Shown: in pieces, positions 8,701 through 16,080 of the stretch
Numbering within the stretch: position 1 is the first letter of the stretch
Layout of the letters: every line of letters begins with the position of its first letter
Assembly: GCA_020630895.1 (NCBI GenBank)
Contig: JAHDII010000011.1
Span: 1 to 23,411, forward strand
Reading direction: 5' to 3'
Source: Saprospiraceae bacterium
Lineage (GTDB): Bacteria > Bacteroidota > Bacteroidia > Chitinophagales > Saprospiraceae
DNA: 23,411 nucleotides
Notes under the pieces: generated by a model
The model's input: only the letters and a program-made list of their open reading frames with translations
What the model was told of the DNA's origin: nothing
The model's database searches: none
Made by a program: the position numbers and the translations under genes

Positions 8701-8916
8701 GTGGAAGATAAAGTAGAAACTGTTGTAGATGATGTCAAAGACAAAGTGGAAGATAAAGTTAATGATGCTGTAAAAGATAAAGTTGATGATGTGAAAGACA
8801 AGGTTGAAGATTCTGTAAAGGACAAAGTCGATGATAAAGTGAAGGATAAAGTTGATGAACTCAAGGATAAATTCAATCCTTTTGGTAAGAAAAAAAATAA
8901 AAATAAAGACGATTAG
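5710..8916 (+). CDS. AsmA-family envelope protein with repetitive charged tail
   Basis: This 1068-residue protein has a basic N-terminus and one membrane helix (about 14-36), then a very long beta-rich body typical of AsmA-like proteins. These are inner-membrane-anchored periplasmic proteins related to the bridge-like lipid-transfer group, tied to outer-membrane lipid homeostasis. The N-terminal 'INATVDFSDADLSLLTNFPEL' region is the recognisable AsmA segment, and the C-terminal half carries the AsmA-like repeat pattern. Two Ser/Thr/Pro-rich linkers (about 535-558 and 652-675) interrupt the body. The last roughly 90 residues are a Lys/Asp/Glu/Val helical tail built from a 15-residue repeat, ending in a basic run. 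The gene follows the secDF terminator, so it is a separate unit. The lipid substrate is not shown by sequence. Confidence 0.88.
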   Translation: MKKPKSKFKKIIKWSIVGFISLIVLLVIAIFAIPYFFKDEILALAKKEINKNINATVDFSDADLSLLTNFPELTFSMNDLTVTGVDKFEGIPLASMKRMDFSMNLMSAIRPKEGEPIGINSISLVQPDINILVLRDGKANYDIAKSSGAETNKETTSSEPASFKLNLSNYSIQKGKFVYDDRQGNTYLKIEDLNHSGKGNFTEAIYDINTKTNIGALTANSGGVSYLKKAKLDATIKINADMNTNKYTIKDNSIQLNAMKLNTDGWVQTEGNNTNMDLKFDAPSSQFKHLLSMIPGAYTKDFEGVDANGTFKFNGAAKGTLNDTKLPAFHLNLDVADGSFKYPDLPLGMKDIVTQIKINSQTSNLDQMTIQIPKFHMLLGQNPFDAQLNLKTPISDPDIDAILKGIINLEELSKAFPMEGVKSLNGILTSDITAKTKMSYIDNQQYDKVDMKGNLKLENINYNAEGMPPVVVQLAQMNFTPQNVKLDNFNARLGKSDIQANGTLDNILAYFSPEKTMTGKLTLRSQLFDANEWLEGSETTSTTESSTATPTSIPESDEVEIFDRFKFELDAEMDKILYEDYELKNTVAKGSFTPDEVNLSSLGTKVGNSDIAVDGKITNVFPFLFDNETLGGNINLKSQYLDLNELTGYTESTGTPSNENAKTTSPPPPTEEGDVILVPDNMHISLNTDIKKVKYTNLVLDQLKGVVSIANEKIELKDVVANLLGGRAKLVGGYDTSNKTKPLFELGYDISKFDFQKSFKTLNTFQAAAPIGEFIKGIFNSTFSMKGVLGKDMMPDLNTLTASGDFLTIDALIQNFIPMKEIGNQLNISYLKDDIKIQNTKNYFKIQDGKIQVEEFPFQYKDIDMKVGGSHGFDQNIDYVLKLDVPIELIGKGKVAGYASSGLDMLGGVASKAGLNLGNLNVGEKVNIVLNLTGLMNKPKVKVISVKMSGEGGQSTKDALIDSVKDMAEDKINEIKDEVIDKVEDKVETVVDDVKDKVEDKVETVVDDVKDKVEDKVNDAVKDKVDDVKDKVEDSVKDKVDDKVKDKVDELKDKFNPFGKKKNKNKDD
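8650..8880 (+). repeat. 45-bp in-frame tandem repeat encoding the AsmA tail
   Basis: Two nearly identical 45-bp units (8650-8694 and 8695-8739) encode 'DKVEDKVETVVDDVK'. A third unit starts at 8740 and decays into shorter DKV(E/D)D-type repeats up to about 8880. The third-position differences between units show that the copies are not brand new. The opposite strand also stays open here only because of the repeat. Confidence 0.9.
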
Positions 8917-8923
8917 ACAATTA

Positions 8924-8986
8924 TCAGTGAACAGTGAACAGTTATCAACAAATTGATTAATGGTAACTGTTCACTAATAACTGACA
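8924..8986. repeat. Heptamer repeat with inverted repeat between convergent genes
   Basis: Two CAGTGAA heptamers and a variant CAGTTAT stand in a row (8925-8945). GTGAACAGTTA (8934-8944) pairs perfectly with TAACTGTTCAC (8964-8974) to give an 11-bp stem, and an inner TCAA/TTGA pair (8945-8948 and 8953-8956) can extend it. The right arm runs into the last codons of the minus-strand gene ending at 8974. There is no T-run, so terminator function is uncertain. It resembles intergenic short tandem repeats and palindromes that occur in many copies in some bacterial genomes. Confidence 0.7.
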
Positions 8987-9762
8987 TAGACAAATTCATA
9001 TACTTTTTCCTGCCATTCTTCTTTAGCAAGGCGTGTTTTATTTTTTTGGATACTTAACAAACCATTTGCATTATAAGAAAAATGAGTTGTAGATTTTAAA
9101 ACTCCTTGATGATAATATTCTTGTCGAACTAAGCGATTTTTGCCATCATAAAAACGTAGTTCTTTTTCTGTAATATTTCCTTTTACAATTGTGGTTTTTT
9201 GTTTTAATCGCCCAAAAGAATCATATTTATAAATATATCGAGCAGGAACAGGAGTAGGAGATTCAACCGCACCTAGTTGATCTGTTAATTTCCAAAAAGT
9301 AGTATGAAAAATATCATAAGCCAATGTTTCATCTCTATAAACAATAAGCTGCTTCATCATTCCTCTATCATCATAATAAAATTGTGTGATATCTGATTCT
9401 GTTTGAGTAGAAAAGACATACTTTTTTTCTACTTCGCCCAATTCTGTATAATCATATTTCAAGGAATCTAAAAAAGTATGATAGAAATACTTTACTTTTA
9501 AAACTTTTCCAAAAGTATCAAAAGAATCTACTCGAACTATATTTTCTTTTTCAGCAGGAAGATCTATGGTTTTTACTTCCAACATTTTACGTTCTTTAAT
9601 ATTCAATTTTGTATATAAATCTCTATTATGAGGCATATCTAAAATAAAATAATCATATTTAAATTCTATTTTATTAGAAGGTATTTCTTCATTTTTACAT
9701 CCTTTTTCTTGAATCTGTATTCCTAGAAAAATGAATAAAAAAATCCACTTACTTTTCCTCAT
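8974..9762 (-). CDS. Exported protein with YD/RHS-like repeats
   Basis: This 262-residue protein has a hydrophobic N-terminus (about 5-17) followed by 'QEKGCKNEE'. A cysteine at 22 suggests a lipoprotein, but the residues before it do not make a good lipobox. The rest is a series of short Tyr-rich strand repeats such as 'YIYKYDSFGRLKQ', 'LRFYDGKNRLVRQEYY' and 'HFSYNANGLLS', which match the YD/RHS repeat pattern found in cell-surface and wall-associated proteins. Full RHS toxins are much longer and carry a C-terminal toxin domain, and nothing of that kind is present here. Function is unknown. It is convergent with the AsmA gene, with the repeat region between them, and divergent from the sigma factor gene. 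Confidence 0.75.
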   Translation of the reverse strand: MRKSKWIFLFIFLGIQIQEKGCKNEEIPSNKIEFKYDYFILDMPHNRDLYTKLNIKERKMLEVKTIDLPAEKENIVRVDSFDTFGKVLKVKYFYHTFLDSLKYDYTELGEVEKKYVFSTQTESDITQFYYDDRGMMKQLIVYRDETLAYDIFHTTFWKLTDQLGAVESPTPVPARYIYKYDSFGRLKQKTTIVKGNITEKELRFYDGKNRLVRQEYYHQGVLKSTTHFSYNANGLLSIQKNKTRLAKEEWQEKVYEFVYVSY

Positions 9763-9940
9763 AAATATTTAATTTTACTAAAATAAAAAACAACTCGTAA
9801 TAAAACTTAGTTAAACAAGCAAAATACAATATTATACACATTATTACAATTAACAATATGATATTTATTCATAAAAAAATAAAATCTTTGCAACAAAACA
9901 AAAAAAAGAGGCAACTATACTAATAGAAGAAAATTAAATT

Positions 9941-10498
9941 ATGGATTTAGCAACTCCAACAGAAGCATCTATAATAAAAAGATGCATCAAAGGCGATAGG
10001 AAATCTCAATACATACTCTATAATAAATATAAAGTATATCTGTATGGGCTTTGTTTGAGGTATGCCAAAAATCAAGAAGAAGCACAAGATATGCTTCAAG
10101 AAGGATTTTATTTAATATTGAGAGATATTAAAAATTTTAGTGGCAAATCTAGTTTAAAAACTTGGATCAGTAGAGTGATGGTTAATTCTTGTTTAATGCA
10201 CATAAGAAAATATAGAAAAATTGAATTTCAATCTATAGAAGAAGAACAATTGGAGAATTTGAATGTAGCAGAAGATATTTTTCAAAAAATGGATAGAGCT
10301 AATGCCGTTATTCATTTAATCCAAAAATTACCTATATCCTATCAAACAGTTTTTAATTTAAGAGCTATGGAAGGATATTCTTTTAAAGAAATTGCGAAAC
10401 AATTAAATATTAAAGAAGCAACACTTCGTTCTCATTATTTAAGAGCGAGAAAATTATTGCAAACATTTTTAGGCAAAGAATTAAAAAATAATGAATAA
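9941..10498 (+). CDS. ECF-type RNA polymerase sigma factor
   Basis: This 185-residue protein has the two domains of an extracytoplasmic-function sigma-70 factor. Region 2 (about 24-92) includes the 'EEAQDMLQEGFYLILRDI' helix, the core-binding and -10 recognition part. Region 4 (about 120-172) carries a helix-turn-helix with 'YSFKEIAKQLNIKEATLRSH' for -35 recognition. No region 1.1 or 3 is present. It overlaps the downstream membrane protein by 8 nt, the usual arrangement for an ECF factor and its anti-sigma factor. An AATCTTTG (9883-9890) is a one-mismatch -7 candidate upstream, so autoregulation is possible but not shown. The signal and regulon are unknown. Confidence 0.95.
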   Translation: MDLATPTEASIIKRCIKGDRKSQYILYNKYKVYLYGLCLRYAKNQEEAQDMLQEGFYLILRDIKNFSGKSSLKTWISRVMVNSCLMHIRKYRKIEFQSIEEEQLENLNVAEDIFQKMDRANAVIHLIQKLPISYQTVFNLRAMEGYSFKEIAKQLNIKEATLRSHYLRARKLLQTFLGKELKNNE

Positions 10499-11198
10499 TA
10501 ACAATATAGAAGATTTTTTCAATCAATCAATGGAGCAATTTAATAATGCTCCCCCTGATTTAGTCTGGGATAATATTGAAAATAAATTAGATAATAATAC
10601 TCCATTTTATAAAAATAAAATATTTTGGATATTCAATATTTTAGGAATTATTTTCATTTCTAGTTTTATTTATTATGCCTATCAATCAGAACAAAAAATA
10701 AATAATTTAATACAAGAAAATAAAAAATTAGGTGAAGAAAATTCTGAAATAAAAGAACATTTAAAAAATTATTTATTTAGAGCTATTGAAGCAGAAAGAA
10801 TTTTAGAATTCCATTTGAATGAAGATAATTTTTCAGAAAAAAATAATGATGGTAACTCTAAACAAAAAACGATAAAAAAAGAATCGATTGATGAATATAA
10901 TGAGTTTAAAAAAGATTTTAATCAACCTCAATTAGAATCACTTCCTATTGTACTTCCTCAAGTCATTGATTCAGAAATAGATACTCAAATTATTATCAAT
11001 GATGGTGTTATTCTTCAAGAAGAAACAAAAAAAGAAATCAAAATATTTTCTATTATTGATGAAAATGGAAATGAGAAAAAAATAGAAGTAGAAGGAGTAG
11101 AACCTAATTTAGTTCCTCCTTTTATTCCTAAAACAAAAGAATGGTTAGATAATGTAAAAGAAAAATTTAAAAAGAAACGAAATAGAAAAAATAAATAG
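10491..11198 (+). CDS. Single-pass membrane protein, probable anti-sigma factor
   Basis: The 235-residue protein has a cytoplasmic N-terminus of about 42 residues with the 'FNNAPPDLVWDNIENKLD' motif, typical of Bacteroidota proteins encoded right after ECF sigma genes. One membrane helix follows (about 43-64), then a periplasmic heptad-like helix (about 66-105, rich in Glu, Lys, Asn and Leu), a low-complexity acidic region and a strongly basic end. Its ATG lies within the sigma gene (8-nt overlap), which implies translational coupling. From this context I infer that it binds and holds the sigma factor at the membrane. It lacks a zinc-binding anti-sigma motif of the RsrA/ChrR type, so it is not a classical ZAS protein. 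The partner call rests mainly on position. Confidence 0.75.
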   Translation: MNNNNIEDFFNQSMEQFNNAPPDLVWDNIENKLDNNTPFYKNKIFWIFNILGIIFISSFIYYAYQSEQKINNLIQENKKLGEENSEIKEHLKNYLFRAIEAERILEFHLNEDNFSEKNNDGNSKQKTIKKESIDEYNEFKKDFNQPQLESLPIVLPQVIDSEIDTQIIINDGVILQEETKKEIKIFSIIDENGNEKKIEVEGVEPNLVPPFIPKTKEWLDNVKEKFKKKRNRKNK

Positions 11199-11245
11199 AC
11201 TTTATTGCAAATTATTTTTATAAAAAGGGTTTGCAATAAAGTCTA
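11196..11245. terminator. Bidirectional hairpin between anti-sigma and M4 protease genes
   Basis: TAGACTTTATTGCAAA (11196-11211) and its exact complement (11230-11245) form a 16-bp stem with an 18-nt loop. It starts at the stop codon of the plus-strand gene and lies 17 nt beyond the stop of the minus-strand protease gene, so it can serve both. The T-run is poor in both directions, so termination strength is uncertain. Confidence 0.65.
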
Positions 11246-11261
11246 ACTTTCATTATAAATA

Positions 11262-14200
11262 TTAAAGTTGTGATATAATTATTTTTTTAGTCATAACTTT
11301 ATGAGATAATTTAATTTGAACAAAATACATTCCTGTTGGATAATGAGAAATATCTACATTTAAAGATTGATTTTTAAAATGGCTATTATCAAATTCAACT
11401 AATTTAATTCCCTTTAAATCTATTATTTGAACTTCAACTTCTTCATTAGAATTGAATTGAATGCTAAATAATCCATTATTAGGATTGGGATAAATTTTAG
11501 GAATACGATTATATTCTCTTCTATTCTCTTTTTCATCCATTTCTCTATCCGATTTTATATCTATAGCAATAAGAGGATCTAAGTTTTCTGTTTCATTACA
11601 AGGACCACAATAATCACCATGCTCTAAATGGGCTTGCACTGCATTAGGTGAAATACAAATTTCAAATGCTGCACTTGGATTTTCATCTGGTATATGACAA
11701 ACAATAACTTTATTATTATTATTTCCACAAGGGAAGTTTGAACAAGGATCTTCTATACAGTCATAAATAATATCAAGAGATAACACATTAGTACAACCAT
11801 TTTCATCAGTTAATTCTACTTGAAGTGTGTAATTTATATCATTACCCCATGTAACATAAACTGATTGATCAGATGTATTTGTAATATTAGCTACTGTACC
11901 ATCAGTAACAGACCATTGATAAGACGAGTAATTATCAGGGGCTACAAAAAATCCAAAATTTTCATGGCAAAAAGTAGTTGGACCTATAATTTCTAAATCA
12001 TCATCATCAGTCCAACCTACTGTAATAATATCAGTAATTTGAATAGTATTTCCATTAAACTGACTACTTAAAGTAATCGTATATGTTCCAGGGTTTAAAT
12101 AGGAATGATTTTCTATTTCATTTCCTTGTGATAAAATATTTCCATCTCCAAAATCCCAAGAATAACCTGATAAACAAGGGGGAGCAGTTACTTGAATATC
12201 TAAACAACCTGTTTGCAGAGTAGAAAAACTTTGATTAGAAGGAGATGGAATTTCTCCCTTGAGATATTCTGGAAAAACGGGAACATTATTATCTTCAAAA
12301 TCTAAAACAGAGATGTTACAACCTACATTTCCGTTTTGAGCATTTTCTTCTGGATAATTAATTACTCCTAGTCTATGTTCACTATTACTTTTTCTATATA
12401 AAAAATAGATTTTATCATCAGGTCCTAATATAAAACTAATAAAACTAAAGGAAGATAGTAAAGGAATATTTGCAATAGAAGTTGTTGTAATATTTGAAAG
12501 ATCACTCAAATCTACTTGAATAATATAATTATTATATTGCTTATATAAATATCTCCCATCAGCACTAAAAGCTCCATACCTTGAACTTAAATTTGATTGT
12601 TGTCCTTGAAAAGTAATTTCTCCTATATCTCTATCAAAACTATAAATTCTCTTATTAGATACTAATATATCTCCATCTGGAGAGACTACATAAGGATTAC
12701 CAGTATAAGAATCTTCATTCATTCCTATATAATTAATATCTCCATTAGAATTTGTAGAAAAATCTAGTTGATAAATAAGGGTATGATTTGGATTATTTAC
12801 AATATTAGTGGTATTTACAATAACCCAAAAAGATTGATCATTACAACTTGGAATAACTACTGTACTTTCTAATACTCTTAATGCTCCATTATCATCTACA
12901 GCATAAGTAAATCCATTACTAGGAGGCAAAATAGCCTCTAATGGACCATTTGAAGAAATAGAGTTATTTGTATTATCATAATTCAAATTTTGTCTGTATA
13001 ATCCTTGACGAAGTGCTGGTGCAGTATTATTGCTTGATGCATTCATAATCAATACAAATTGATCTCCATTTGGAGAAGGAACAGATGCTCCTATTTGTTT
13101 ACTACTAGATGAAATAGGAAATAAATCTGCAATTATATTATGATTAGCATCATAAATATTAATAAAACTATTAGTTGTTTCACTAGCAGTATAAAATAAT
13201 ATTTCTCCATTTTCATCTACTTGACATATATTAGACTCCTGATTATAATGAGGATAGCTAATGTGTTGAGCAATACCACTACTAAAATCTAGACCATTTC
13301 CATATCCAAAATACATAAATCCTTTTTCATCATTAACTGGTTGACAGGCTGTAACATAAATAGTAATATCCGTAGATGCTATTAAACCATAAGTATCTGA
13401 TTGCTCATTTTCATCTGTAATTTGTAGTGTTAATATATGTTCTCCTTCAAAAGGAAATATTATGGGATTGGAAGTAGCAGTACCATTTAAAAACCATTCT
13501 TCAGTAAAATCAGAACCACTTGCTGAGGAGTATGTAATGGGTTCTCCTATACAAACTTGTGTTTGTGGTGCATCTATTGTAGCAATTAAAACACAAGAAC
13601 CAAAAATAATTCCTTCTCCTACATTAACTGCATCCCATGCATCAATAATTGCTTGAGTATAAGTACAGTCATATAATAATTCACTTGCCAAAATTGTAGC
13701 ATTTCTCATATCCAAAAAATTAGGTGTATTATTTGGAATATAATTATAACTTTCAAGTATAATTTGAAAAGCAATATTAATATCTACCCCACCATTCACT
13801 AATAAATAAAACCAATGATTCATCACTCCACTATTAATATGTACTCCACCATAATCATTTGTTTGGTTATAAGGAGGATTAGGATCCATCCAATAAGTTC
13901 CTTCATAAGAATCAGGTTGAAAAAAAATATTTGGATCAGAAAAGCTTCTAATTCCTTCATTTCCTCCCATTTCAGCACATGCCTCTCCCATTATCCACTC
14001 ATCAATTGTGATATCTCCAGAATAGCCTAAATCATTAATAAGATAATACTCAAATACAGCAGCAATGATATCAGAATATGATTCATGAATAGCTCCCGAT
14101 TCCCCTTGATACAATATTGAATAAGCACTTAAACCATTAGTCAAAGCATGACCATATTCATGAGCTATAATATCAGTACTAATTACTTGTCCTATAAAAA

Positions 14201-15269
14201 CACTAGATTCTGTATCTGAAGAAATTGGACCTGCTCCGTAAGTCAAAACACTACCATTCCAAAACGCATTATTTCTACTATTAAAATCATCTCCATAATT
14301 GACATAGCTCAATATTTCAGCTCCATTATCATCATAGCTATCATAGCCCAAGCTAGCAAAAAAATCATATACTAATTCAGTTCCCCAATGTGCCGCCAAA
14401 GCTGCTTGTTGTGCAGATGTTGTAAAATTTAAAAAATTACAATTATCATCTTCACCTATAACACCCATAGAATAGCTTTCCTGTCCATCTGGCAAAATAA
14501 AAGTACTAATTCCCTTATCACATTGAATTAGTTCATAAATAGGATCATTAAGTTCATTATTATAATTAGTATTAAAGTTTTGATTCCCATAATATAGTGT
14601 ATTTCCATTACAAGACTCTGTAGATGAATTAGACGTACAAGCCTTCTGCATCTTATCTATATGATGAATAATCTGTCCACTATTGGCATCAATATAAAGA
14701 TAATCCCATCCTGTTGGCTTAAGACTAGATATTTCCAAATAATAAACCAATTGATATTGGTCTAAATGATTTGCTCTATAATACAATAATTGAGGTTGAG
14801 GATAAAAAGAAAAATGAGGATTATTTTTAGCATTTTGAATCATTCTTTCATAAGCTTCATCTTCCCATGCATAAACATTAGCACCTAAATGTTCTATGGC
14901 TATATTAATGGCTTCTTCCTTTGAAACACTAGGAGTTGAAACTGGTAAATCTTCTGTTGAAACAATATTATTGCTAGTAGCAACCACATTATTTTGTTTT
15001 GTATGACAAACAAAATATGCCCCATCTATAGGATAGGTACTAAAAAATTGTTGGTAATAATAATGGCTTATATTGTTTTTTTCTTTTACGTCAATTAGAT
15101 GCAAAGATTCTTCTGAATTCAATATTTTTTTTTCTATTAAAGAATGAATAATATCTTCTTTTTTTACTTTTTCATTTATACCATACAACTTCCAAATTGT
15201 TGAATTTGAATGTTGACTTAATAATTGAAAAGCTATACAATTGATAATTATTATAAATAATATTCTCAT
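11262..15269 (-). CDS. Secreted M4 (thermolysin-like) metalloprotease with T9SS sorting domain
   Basis: A signal peptide (about 1-18) is followed by an FTP/PepSY-like propeptide (about 40-205). The zinc protease domain has HEYGH at about 370-374, the third ligand in 'GAIHESYSD' (about E396) and the acid/base region 'GGVHINSG' further on. A PKD-like Ig domain comes next (about 560-635), then a long region that reads like a propeller of event or cell-state values ('SPNGDQFVL', 'SADGRYLYKQ'). A PKD domain with 'WDFGDGN' and a further Ig-like domain follow, then a Cys-rich 'KVIVCHIPDENPSAAFEI' segment. The protein ends in a type A sorting domain starting 'KIYPNPNNGLFSIQF' (about 1255-1335). The protein should go through Sec, fold in the periplasm, cross by T9SS and end on the surface or outside. 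The propeptide should keep it inactive until processed. All zinc and catalytic residues appear intact. Confidence 0.95.
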   Translation of the reverse strand: MRILFIIIINCIAFQLLSQHSNSTIWKLYGINEKVKKEDIIHSLIEKKILNSEESLHLIDVKEKNNISHYYYQQFFSTYPIDGAYFVCHTKQNNVVATSNNIVSTEDLPVSTPSVSKEEAINIAIEHLGANVYAWEDEAYERMIQNAKNNPHFSFYPQPQLLYYRANHLDQYQLVYYLEISSLKPTGWDYLYIDANSGQIIHHIDKMQKACTSNSSTESCNGNTLYYGNQNFNTNYNNELNDPIYELIQCDKGISTFILPDGQESYSMGVIGEDDNCNFLNFTTSAQQAALAAHWGTELVYDFFASLGYDSYDDNGAEILSYVNYGDDFNSRNNAFWNGSVLTYGAGPISSDTESSVFIGQVISTDIIAHEYGHALTNGLSAYSILYQGESGAIHESYSDIIAAVFEYYLINDLGYSGDITIDEWIMGEACAEMGGNEGIRSFSDPNIFFQPDSYEGTYWMDPNPPYNQTNDYGGVHINSGVMNHWFYLLVNGGVDINIAFQIILESYNYIPNNTPNFLDMRNATILASELLYDCTYTQAIIDAWDAVNVGEGIIFGSCVLIATIDAPQTQVCIGEPITYSSASGSDFTEEWFLNGTATSNPIIFPFEGEHILTLQITDENEQSDTYGLIASTDITIYVTACQPVNDEKGFMYFGYGNGLDFSSGIAQHISYPHYNQESNICQVDENGEILFYTASETTNSFINIYDANHNIIADLFPISSSSKQIGASVPSPNGDQFVLIMNASSNNTAPALRQGLYRQNLNYDNTNNSISSNGPLEAILPPSNGFTYAVDDNGALRVLESTVVIPSCNDQSFWVIVNTTNIVNNPNHTLIYQLDFSTNSNGDINYIGMNEDSYTGNPYVVSPDGDILVSNKRIYSFDRDIGEITFQGQQSNLSSRYGAFSADGRYLYKQYNNYIIQVDLSDLSNITTTSIANIPLLSSFSFISFILGPDDKIYFLYRKSNSEHRLGVINYPEENAQNGNVGCNISVLDFEDNNVPVFPEYLKGEIPSPSNQSFSTLQTGCLDIQVTAPPCLSGYSWDFGDGNILSQGNEIENHSYLNPGTYTITLSSQFNGNTIQITDIITVGWTDDDDLEIIGPTTFCHENFGFFVAPDNYSSYQWSVTDGTVANITNTSDQSVYVTWGNDINYTLQVELTDENGCTNVLSLDIIYDCIEDPCSNFPCGNNNNKVIVCHIPDENPSAAFEICISPNAVQAHLEHGDYCGPCNETENLDPLIAIDIKSDREMDEKENRREYNRIPKIYPNPNNGLFSIQFNSNEEVEVQIIDLKGIKLVEFDNSHFKNQSLNVDISHYPTGMYFVQIKLSHKVMTKKIIISQL

Positions 15270-15518
15270 AATATTTGATTTATAAATAACAAAAAAAAAT
15301 ATTCAACAATAGAGTAAAAACGCTTCAAGGGAGGAATAAATTTTAAAATAGAAAGATAGGAAAATTAAAATTGAATGAATTGATATGAGTAAATATATTT
15401 TACAAATTTTATCACGAATTATTGATTATAGTCAAATTGATTTTTTAATAGAAAACAAGCAATTCTTTAACAAAGTGAAAGCGAAAAATTAGCATTTGCT
15501 ATCTGATTATTAAAACCT

Positions 15519-15551
15519 AATAAATTTTAATTCTTAATATTAAAATTTATT
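15519..15551 (-). terminator. AT-only inverted repeat at the end of dcd
   Basis: AATAAATTTTAA (15519-15530) and TTAAAATTTATT (15540-15551) form a 12-bp stem across the dcd stop codon. It has no G-C pair, so it is a weak terminator candidate only. The rest of the gap from 15270 to 15518 shows no gene or clear site that I can support. Confidence 0.3.
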
Positions 15552-16076
15552 TTTCCACATCATACTTTCTACTGGTTTAATAGATTTTTGATTATATTTT
15601 GCTCCTTTCTTTTTATTATAATAATTTTCTATTTCGCCTTCTACCATAAAATAAATGAGTTGACCAATTGGCATTCCTGCATAAATTCTTACAGGATGAA
15701 CACAAGAAATTTCGAGTGTCCAAGCATTACAAAAACCAACATCTCCTTTTCCTGCGGTAGCATGAATATCAATTCCCAAACGTCCTACGCTTGATTTTCC
15801 TTCTAAAAAAGGAACAGCATGATGCGTTTCTGTATATTCTTCTGTAACTCCTAGATATAAAGTTCCTGGACGTATTACATATCCTTCTTCAGGAATAATA
15901 ATTTCTTCAATTTGATTATGCTGTTTAGCATCTAATATTTCATCTTTATATATCGCTAAATATTTTCCAAGATGCACATCATAAGAATTTGTTCCTAAAC
16001 ATTCTTTTTTAAAAGGATCAATAACTATATCTCCCGTTGCTAAAGCTTCTATTATTTTTTTATCTGATAATATCAT
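15540..16076 (-). CDS. dcd: dCTP deaminase
   Basis: This 178-residue protein deaminates dCTP to dUTP, feeding dTTP synthesis. The trimeric beta-barrel family signatures are present: 'LGTNSYDVHLG' (27-37), 'PGTLYLGVTEEY' (70-81), 'EGKSS' (92-96) with R99, the catalytic glutamate in 'WTLEIS' (E122), and 'YAGMPIGQLIYF' (132-143). The 'AGKGDVGFCNAW' stretch is the form found in Bacteroidota enzymes rather than the 'IDPGWSG' of Escherichia coli, and it is shorter than the E. coli protein (193). The bifunctional dCTP deaminase/dUTPase possibility cannot be excluded from sequence alone. The gene starts 4 nt after the WD40 gene stop, so the two are co-transcribed. Confidence 0.95.
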   Translation of the reverse strand: MILSDKKIIEALATGDIVIDPFKKECLGTNSYDVHLGKYLAIYKDEILDAKQHNQIEEIIIPEEGYVIRPGTLYLGVTEEYTETHHAVPFLEGKSSVGRLGIDIHATAGKGDVGFCNAWTLEISCVHPVRIYAGMPIGQLIYFMVEGEIENYYNKKKGAKYNQKSIKPVESMMWKNKF

Positions 16077-16080
16077 ACTA

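Noticed and set aside
8568..8876. Open frame on the minus strand opposite the AsmA tail (102 codons, Ser/Thr/Leu-rich)
   Set aside because: It exists only because the tandem DKV-type repeat of the real gene lacks stops on the other strand. It is low-complexity and has no promoter or start context.
8974..9762. RHS toxin call
   Set aside because: It is too short and lacks the RHS core-cleavage motif and toxin tip. Only YD-like repeats are visible.
9941..10498. SigP-type T9SS regulator call for the ECF sigma factor
   Set aside because: Nothing in the sequence separates it from other ECF factors, and T9SS proximity alone is weak.
13462..14030. Short plus-strand frames opposite the M4 protease gene
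   Set aside because: They are shadows of the long minus-strand coding region with no independent evidence.
15385..15492. Small 35-codon frame in the gap before dcd (starts ATG AGT AAA)
   Set aside because: Frames of this length arise by chance in several frames of AT-rich gaps. No ribosome site or family is recognisable.
15540..16076. Anti-phage dCTP deaminase call
   Set aside because: The protein is a single-domain enzyme of normal length with housekeeping motifs, and there are no defence genes around it.
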